A stretch of DNA of 44,257 nucleotides from Actinomycetes bacterium. Lineage in GTDB: Bacteria; Actinomycetota; Thermoleophilia; Gaiellales; Gaiellaceae. The DNA lies in contig JAOPYY010000034.1 of NCBI GenBank assembly GCA_025964395.1, forward strand, positions 1-44,257, in the 5' to 3' direction. The translations under genes and the position numbers were made by a program. The notes below the pieces were generated by a model that was given only the letters and a program-made list of their open reading frames with translations, made no database searches and had not been told where the DNA came from. How positions within the stretch are numbered: the first letter of the stretch is position 1; each line of letters opens with the position of its first letter. Shown here piece after piece: positions 40,208 through 44,257 of this stretch.

Positions 40208-40902
40208 CGGCTGCCGCCGAGCGGAAGCGACGCGCGCACCCGGAAGCCGCCCTGAGGGAGGGCGCGCGCCTCGAGCTCGCCGCCGAGGGCTGCGGCACGC
40301 TCGCGCATGCCGAGGATGCCGTGACTGTGACTATGACCCGAGGGGGACGCGTCGTTGCCGACCCCGTCGTCTTGCACCTCCACCAGCAACCGGTCTGGCT
40401 CGTATGCGAGTCGAACGTTTGCGGAGGTCGCTTGCGAGTGGCGCAGGACGTTTGTCAGCGATTCCTGGACGATGCGGTACGCCGCGAGGCCGACCTCCGC
40501 CGGCAGCAGTTGCCGCTCGCCCAAGACGGTCAGGTCGGTCAAGACGCCGGCTTTCGTCGCCGCGGACGCGAGCGCCCCGATCCGCGTCGCTCCTGGAGCC
40601 TTCTCGGCTGCGCGGGAGTCCGCGGTGCGGAGGATGCCGAGGATCGTCTGAAGCTCGTCGAGCGCTTCGCGGCTCGTCCGCCTGATGTCGGAGAGCGCAA
40701 TGAGCGCTTGCGCCGGGTTTTCCGCCAGGACGCGCTCGGCGAGCGACGCCTGCAATGCGATCGTGGCCAGGCCGGATGCGACGACATCGTGTAGCTCCCG
40801 TGCGAGTTGCAGCCGGTCCGCAGGGAGGGCTTCCTGGCCGGCCCACGAGCCGGCCGGGATCCTGTTGCCGGCGGGCTCGTCGTACCTGGCTGGTTCACAC
40901 AT
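40204..40902 (-). CDS. Short soluble histidine kinase (HisKA_3 / DesK-type core)
   Basis: The 232-residue kinase consists only of a dimerisation/phospho-acceptor segment (LQLARELHDVVASGLATIALQ with the conserved His-Asp) and an ATPase domain (VQESLTNVLRHSQA, VQDDGVGND, HGILGMRERAAALGG). The usual N-terminal membrane helices or sensor of NarL-type kinases are missing; only about 28 residues precede the His box. It must sense a cytoplasmic signal or bind an external sensor protein. ATG 40902 with GAGGTGAG 11 bases upstream is a reasonable start, and no upstream frame restores a sensor. Confidence 0.92.
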   Translation of the reverse strand: MCEPARYDEPAGNRIPAGSWAGQEALPADRLQLARELHDVVASGLATIALQASLAERVLAENPAQALIALSDIRRTSREALDELQTILGILRTADSRAAEKAPGATRIGALASAATKAGVLTDLTVLGERQLLPAEVGLAAYRIVQESLTNVLRHSQATSANVRLAYEPDRLLVEVQDDGVGNDASPSGHSHSHGILGMRERAAALGGELEARALPQGGFRVRASLPLGGSR

Positions 40903-41225
40903 GCGTTTCGCTACTCACCTCGGTCGGTCTCCTTCATCCGCGGGCACGACAGCGGGCTCGTATGTCCGCAGCTTGCGGCCAGCGGACCGGTATCGCATCA
41001 GTAAGGCCCCGGGTCCGGTCCCCTGGTCCTTGTTCGTGACGGCCCTAGTCGTCGTGTCGCACACCAGCTGCTGCACACGGCCAGTCATCAGGACAGCGTG
41101 ATCTGTCCGTTTGGCCGGGTGCCGAGTACGACGCGCGCTGAGAGCGTTCGCCGGTACCTCGAGTCCGCCGGCCTACAGCGCTGCCCTGCACGTTGCCCCT
41201 ACCCGATGTGGAAGGAGAGAGCGAA
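40903..41225. other. Intergenic region between kinase and aceE
   Basis: These 323 bases hold the divergent promoters of the kinase and aceE. A 49-codon frame on the minus strand (41064-40915) is open, but its codon use is mixed, including TTA, and it has no ribosome-binding site, so I do not call it a gene. A 6-bp stem (40964-40987) is the only structure seen. Confidence 0.45.
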
Positions 41226-43913
41226 ATCACGATCGACACGAAACCGGAGGCCGACGTCGACAAAGAGGAGACGCTCGATTGGCTCGAGGCGCTCGACGCG
41301 GTCGTGCAACGCGACGGCCCTGAGCGGGCGCGATTCCTTCTCGACCAGGTCCTTGCGCGAGCCGCGCGCCACGGCGCCGCGTCGCCGGTCGGCCTCGGCA
41401 CGCCCTACGTGAACACGATCCCGCCCGCGCTCGAGCCCCCATACCCCGGCGACCAGGCGCTCGAACGGCGGGTCGCGAGCCTGATCCGCTGGAACGCGAT
41501 GGCGATCGTGTTGCAAGCGAACAAGGACTCGTCGGAGCTCGGGGGGCACATCGCCAGCTACCAGTCGGCCGCAACGCTGTACGAAGTCGGCTTCAACCAC
41601 TTCTGGCACGCACCGACGGATGCGCACGGTGGCGACCTCGTCTTCATCCAGGGTCACTCGTCACCGGGCATCTACGCGCGCGCCTATCTCGAGGGTCGGC
41701 TAAGCGAAGAGCGGCTGCGGCGGTTCCGCCAGGAGATCGACGACCGCGGGCGCTTCGATGGAGCCGGCCTGTCGTCGTACCCGCACCCGTGGCTGATGCC
41801 GGACTTCTGGCAGTTCCCGACCGTGTCGATGGGGCTCGGCCCGTTGATGGCGATCTACCAGGCGCGCTTCATGAAGTACCTGCAGGGACGGGGCGTTGCG
41901 ACCACCGAGGGTCGCAAGGTGTGGGCCTTTCTCGGCGACGGCGAGTGCGACGAGCCGGAGTCGCTCGGCGCACTCTCGCTCGCTGCGCGTGAGCGGCTGG
42001 ACAACCTGGTCTTCGTCGTCAACTGCAACCTGCAGCGGCTGGACGGCCCCGTCCGCGGCAACGGCAAGATCATCCAGGAGCTCGAGACCGTCTTCCGCGG
42101 CGCCGGGTGGAACGTGATCAAGGTGATCTGGGGGTCAGGTTGGGATCCGCTGCTCGCAGCTGACCACGACGGCGCCCTGTTGCGGCGGATGGAAGAGGTC
42201 GTCGACGGGGAGTACCAGACGTACAAGTCGCGCGACGGCGCATACGTGCGCGAGCACTTCTTCGGCGCGGACCCGGAGCTGCGCGAGCGGGTCGCCGGCA
42301 TGTCCGACGACGAGATCTGGGCGTTGAACCGCGGTGGCCACGATCCGCAGAAGGTCTACGCGGCGTACGCCGCTGCAGCCGCTCACGTCGGCCAGCCGAC
42401 GGTGATCCTCGCCAAGACCGTCAAGGGGTACGGCATGGGCGAGGCCGGCGAGGGCCGGAACATCACGCACCAGCAGAAGAAGATGACCGAGCACGCGCTC
42501 GTCGAGTTTCGCGATCGCTTCGCGCTCGCCCTGACGGACGAGGAGGCGGCGGGGAAGGACTTTCACCGGCCGGACGACTCGAGCGAGGAGCTGCGCTACC
42601 TGCACGAGCGCCGCACCGAGCTCGGCGGCTACCTGCCTGCACGCCGGCGCGAGGCCGAGCCCCTCGTCGTGCCGTCGCTCGAAGCGTTCAGTTCGCAGTT
42701 GAAGGCGACCGAGGGTCGCGAGATCTCCACCACGATGGCGTTCGTTCGCATCCTCAACACGCTGTTGCGGGACAAGCAGATCGGCGATCGCGTCGTGCCG
42801 ATCGTCCCGGACGAGTCGCGCACGTTCGGGATGGAAGGGATGTTCCGCCAGTTCGGGATTTTCTCGCAGCTCGGGCAGCTGTATCAGCCCGAGGACAGTG
42901 ACCAGTTGATGTTCTACAAGGAGGACAAGCACGGCCAGATGATCCAGGAGGGCATCAACGAGGCAGGCGCATTCTCCTCGTGGATCGCCGCTGCGACGTC
43001 TTACTCGAATCACGGCGTGCCGATGATTCCCTTCTACATCTATTACTCGATCTTCGGTTTCCAGCGCATCGGCGACCTCGCCTGGGCGGCGGGCGACAGC
43101 CGGGCGCGCGGCTTTCTGCTCGGCGGCACGGCCGGCCGGACGACGCTGAACGGCGAAGGGCTGCAGCACGAGGACGGGCACAGCCATCTGCTGGCCTCGG
43201 CGATCCCGAACTGTGTGTCGTACGACCCCACATTTGCGTACGAGGTCGCGGTGATCGTGCAGGACGGGCTCAGGCGCATGTTCGCCGAGCAGGAGGACGT
43301 CTTCTACTACGTCACGCTGATGAACGAGAACTACGAGCACCCCGCCCTGCCGGAGGGAGCCGAAGAGGGGATCGTCAAGGGGATGTATCTCCTGCAGGAG
43401 AGCGCGCCCGAGGGGCGCCCGCGCGTGCAGCTGCTCGGCTCCGGGACGATCCTGCGCGAGGTGCTGGCAGCCGCCGACCTGCTCGAGGCCGAGCACGGCG
43501 TCGCAGCGGACGTTTGGAGCGTCACGAGCTTCACCGAGCTCGGACGCGACGGCGTCGAGGCGGACCGGTGGAACCTCCTGCATCCGACCGAGGTGCCGCG
43601 GCAGGCGTACGTCGAGCAGTGCCTCGCCGGCCACGGTGGGCCGGTCGTGGCGTCGACCGACTACGTGCGCGCGTTTGCGGAGCAGATCCGGCCGTGGGTC
43701 GACGGCAGCTACACGGTGCTCGGCACGGACGGCTTCGGTCGCAGTGACTATCGGGTGAATCTGCGACGGTTCTTCGAGGTCGACCGGCACTACGTCACCG
43801 TTGCCGCGCTCAAGGCGCTTGCCGACGACGGCCTCGTCGAACCGGCGACCGTGGCGCACGCGATCGAGTCGTATGCAATCGACGGCGAGCGGCCCGCGCC
43901 GCGCCTCGTCTGA
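41226..43913 (+). CDS. aceE: Pyruvate dehydrogenase E1 component, homodimeric type, probable ATC start
   Basis: The roughly 895-residue protein is the E1 subunit that decarboxylates pyruvate with thiamine diphosphate. Clear family segments include SSELGGHIASYQSAATLYEVGFNHF-type and the ThDP motif GDGECDEPES ... VVNCNLQRLDGPVRGN. TVKGYGMGEAGEGRNITHQQKK, PDESRTFGMEGMFRQ and the C-terminal TDGFGRSDYR are also present. AAGGAG is followed 8 bases later by ATC (41226), giving MTIDTKPEADVDKEE, while the conventional starts TTG 41193 and GTG 41208 lie before or next to the ribosome-binding site. I therefore prefer ATC, without excluding GTG 41208. The stop overlaps the E2 start (TGATG). Confidence 0.95.
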   Translation: MTIDTKPEADVDKEETLDWLEALDAVVQRDGPERARFLLDQVLARAARHGAASPVGLGTPYVNTIPPALEPPYPGDQALERRVASLIRWNAMAIVLQANKDSSELGGHIASYQSAATLYEVGFNHFWHAPTDAHGGDLVFIQGHSSPGIYARAYLEGRLSEERLRRFRQEIDDRGRFDGAGLSSYPHPWLMPDFWQFPTVSMGLGPLMAIYQARFMKYLQGRGVATTEGRKVWAFLGDGECDEPESLGALSLAARERLDNLVFVVNCNLQRLDGPVRGNGKIIQELETVFRGAGWNVIKVIWGSGWDPLLAADHDGALLRRMEEVVDGEYQTYKSRDGAYVREHFFGADPELRERVAGMSDDEIWALNRGGHDPQKVYAAYAAAAAHVGQPTVILAKTVKGYGMGEAGEGRNITHQQKKMTEHALVEFRDRFALALTDEEAAGKDFHRPDDSSEELRYLHERRTELGGYLPARRREAEPLVVPSLEAFSSQLKATEGREISTTMAFVRILNTLLRDKQIGDRVVPIVPDESRTFGMEGMFRQFGIFSQLGQLYQPEDSDQLMFYKEDKHGQMIQEGINEAGAFSSWIAAATSYSNHGVPMIPFYIYYSIFGFQRIGDLAWAAGDSRARGFLLGGTAGRTTLNGEGLQHEDGHSHLLASAIPNCVSYDPTFAYEVAVIVQDGLRRMFAEQEDVFYYVTLMNENYEHPALPEGAEEGIVKGMYLLQESAPEGRPRVQLLGSGTILREVLAAADLLEAEHGVAADVWSVTSFTELGRDGVEADRWNLLHPTEVPRQAYVEQCLAGHGGPVVASTDYVRAFAEQIRPWVDGSYTVLGTDGFGRSDYRVNLRRFFEVDRHYVTVAALKALADDGLVEPATVAHAIESYAIDGERPAPRLV

Positions 43914-44257
43914 TGGCGGTGGACGTTCTCGTACCGGACATCGGCGACTTCGCCGACGTGCCCGTGATCGAGGTGCTCGTGGCGCCGGGCGACACGATCG
44001 CGCCCGAAGACCCGCTCGTCACGCTCGAATCCGACAAGGCCAGCATGGACGTCCCGTCGCCGGTCGGCGGCGTGGTCCAGGAAGTCAAGCTGAGCGTCGG
44101 CGACACCGTCTCTGCGGGCTCGCTCGTGCTCACCGTCGCACCCGCGGGCGAGGTCGCGGCGGAGCCCTCCGGCCTGTCCGCGACGGCGCAGGCCGCGGCA
44201 CCCCCGAAGCAGGCCGCCGTTGAGGCGGCGCCCGCGGCACCCGCCCCGGCCCCGGCC
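43913..44257 (+). CDS. aceF: Lipoyl-domain protein, dihydrolipoamide acyltransferase E2, 5' part
   Basis: The frame starts at ATG 43913, overlapping the aceE stop, and runs off the right edge after 115 codons. Residues 1-78 are a complete lipoyl domain with the lipoylated Lys in TLESDKASMDVPSP, followed by an Ala/Pro-rich flexible linker that continues beyond the window. This is the start of the E2 of the pyruvate dehydrogenase complex, which carries acetyl groups from E1 to CoA. Whether it has one or more lipoyl domains cannot be seen. A fused lipoyl-E3 protein is the other possibility. Confidence 0.93.
   Translation, partial: MAVDVLVPDIGDFADVPVIEVLVAPGDTIAPEDPLVTLESDKASMDVPSPVGGVVQEVKLSVGDTVSAGSLVLTVAPAGEVAAEPSGLSATAQAAAPPKQAAVEAAPAAPAPAPA

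Noticed and set aside
40915-41064. 49-codon minus-strand frame between kinase and aceE
   Set aside because: Mixed codon use including TTA, no ribosome-binding site and no motif; it could be a leader peptide but support is too weak.

Overview
The window is about 70% G+C. It has dense genes with strong third-position G/C bias, frequent GTG and TTG starts and many 1-26 bp gene overlaps, and I found no tRNA, rRNA, CRISPR array, insertion sequence or prophage gene. A three-subunit proton-translocating transhydrogenase, a homodimeric E1 pyruvate dehydrogenase, a PucR regulator, DrrAB-type ABC genes and several NarL-type regulators point to an actinobacterial chromosome, possibly class Thermoleophilia (Solirubrobacterales/Gaiellales); this placement is inference.

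Layout. 1-2,551: 3' end of a Pro-rich, Asn-Gly-Asp repeat protein, a membrane GGDEF protein, and a small secreted 'GPLG' protein (minus). 2,658-7,978 (minus): aquaporin, a 49-residue protein, pntB/pntA2/pntA1 and an acetyl-CoA acetyltransferase. 8,214-13,426: a small zinc-ribbon protein, a second 'GPLG' protein, two tandem alpha/beta hydrolases, a PucR regulator and a 3-hydroxybutyrate dehydrogenase. 13,432-15,554 (minus): catalase and an HD-domain protein. 15,787-19,856: a phasin-like coiled-coil protein, two response regulators, class III PHA synthase and acetoacetyl-CoA reductase. 19,975-25,526: a condensation/acyltransferase-fold protein, a hydrolase, a DrrAB-type exporter and both subunits of a 3-oxoacid CoA-transferase. 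25,732-31,959: an unusual kinase-like LuxR regulator, a Ser/Thr-rich secreted protein, a lipase, a secreted PHB-depolymerase-type esterase, an NmrA-like reductase, a second phasin-like protein and a small Cys protein. 32,163-40,902: malic enzyme with an ACT domain, a six-gene zinc-ribbon/MoxR/DUF58/vWA operon, and a NarL response regulator with a sensor-less kinase. 41,226-44,257: aceE and the 5' end of a lipoyl-bearing E2.

How the genes fit together. A large share of the window can be read as one polyhydroxybutyrate economy. Acetyl-CoA comes from pyruvate dehydrogenase, thiolase and PhaB make 3-hydroxybutyryl-CoA, PhaC polymerises it, phasin-like proteins could coat the granule, and transhydrogenase and possibly malic enzyme supply NADPH. 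On the breakdown side are a PHB-depolymerase-type esterase, 3-hydroxybutyrate dehydrogenase, 3-oxoacid CoA-transferase and the same thiolase. They lie in several transcription units, so this is a neighbourhood rather than an operon.

Main points for a second look: at least four genes whose best-supported start is not ATG/GTG/TTG (CTG, and ATC for aceE); the two paralogous GPLG-repeat secreted proteins; the translationally coupled MoxR-vWA operon; a LuxR regulator carrying a decayed histidine-kinase core; and several strong dyads or hairpins in gene-free gaps (8154-8186, 22302-22351, 28980-28997, 32016-32046, 33680-33741). No gene set forms an obviously new defence or mobile system.
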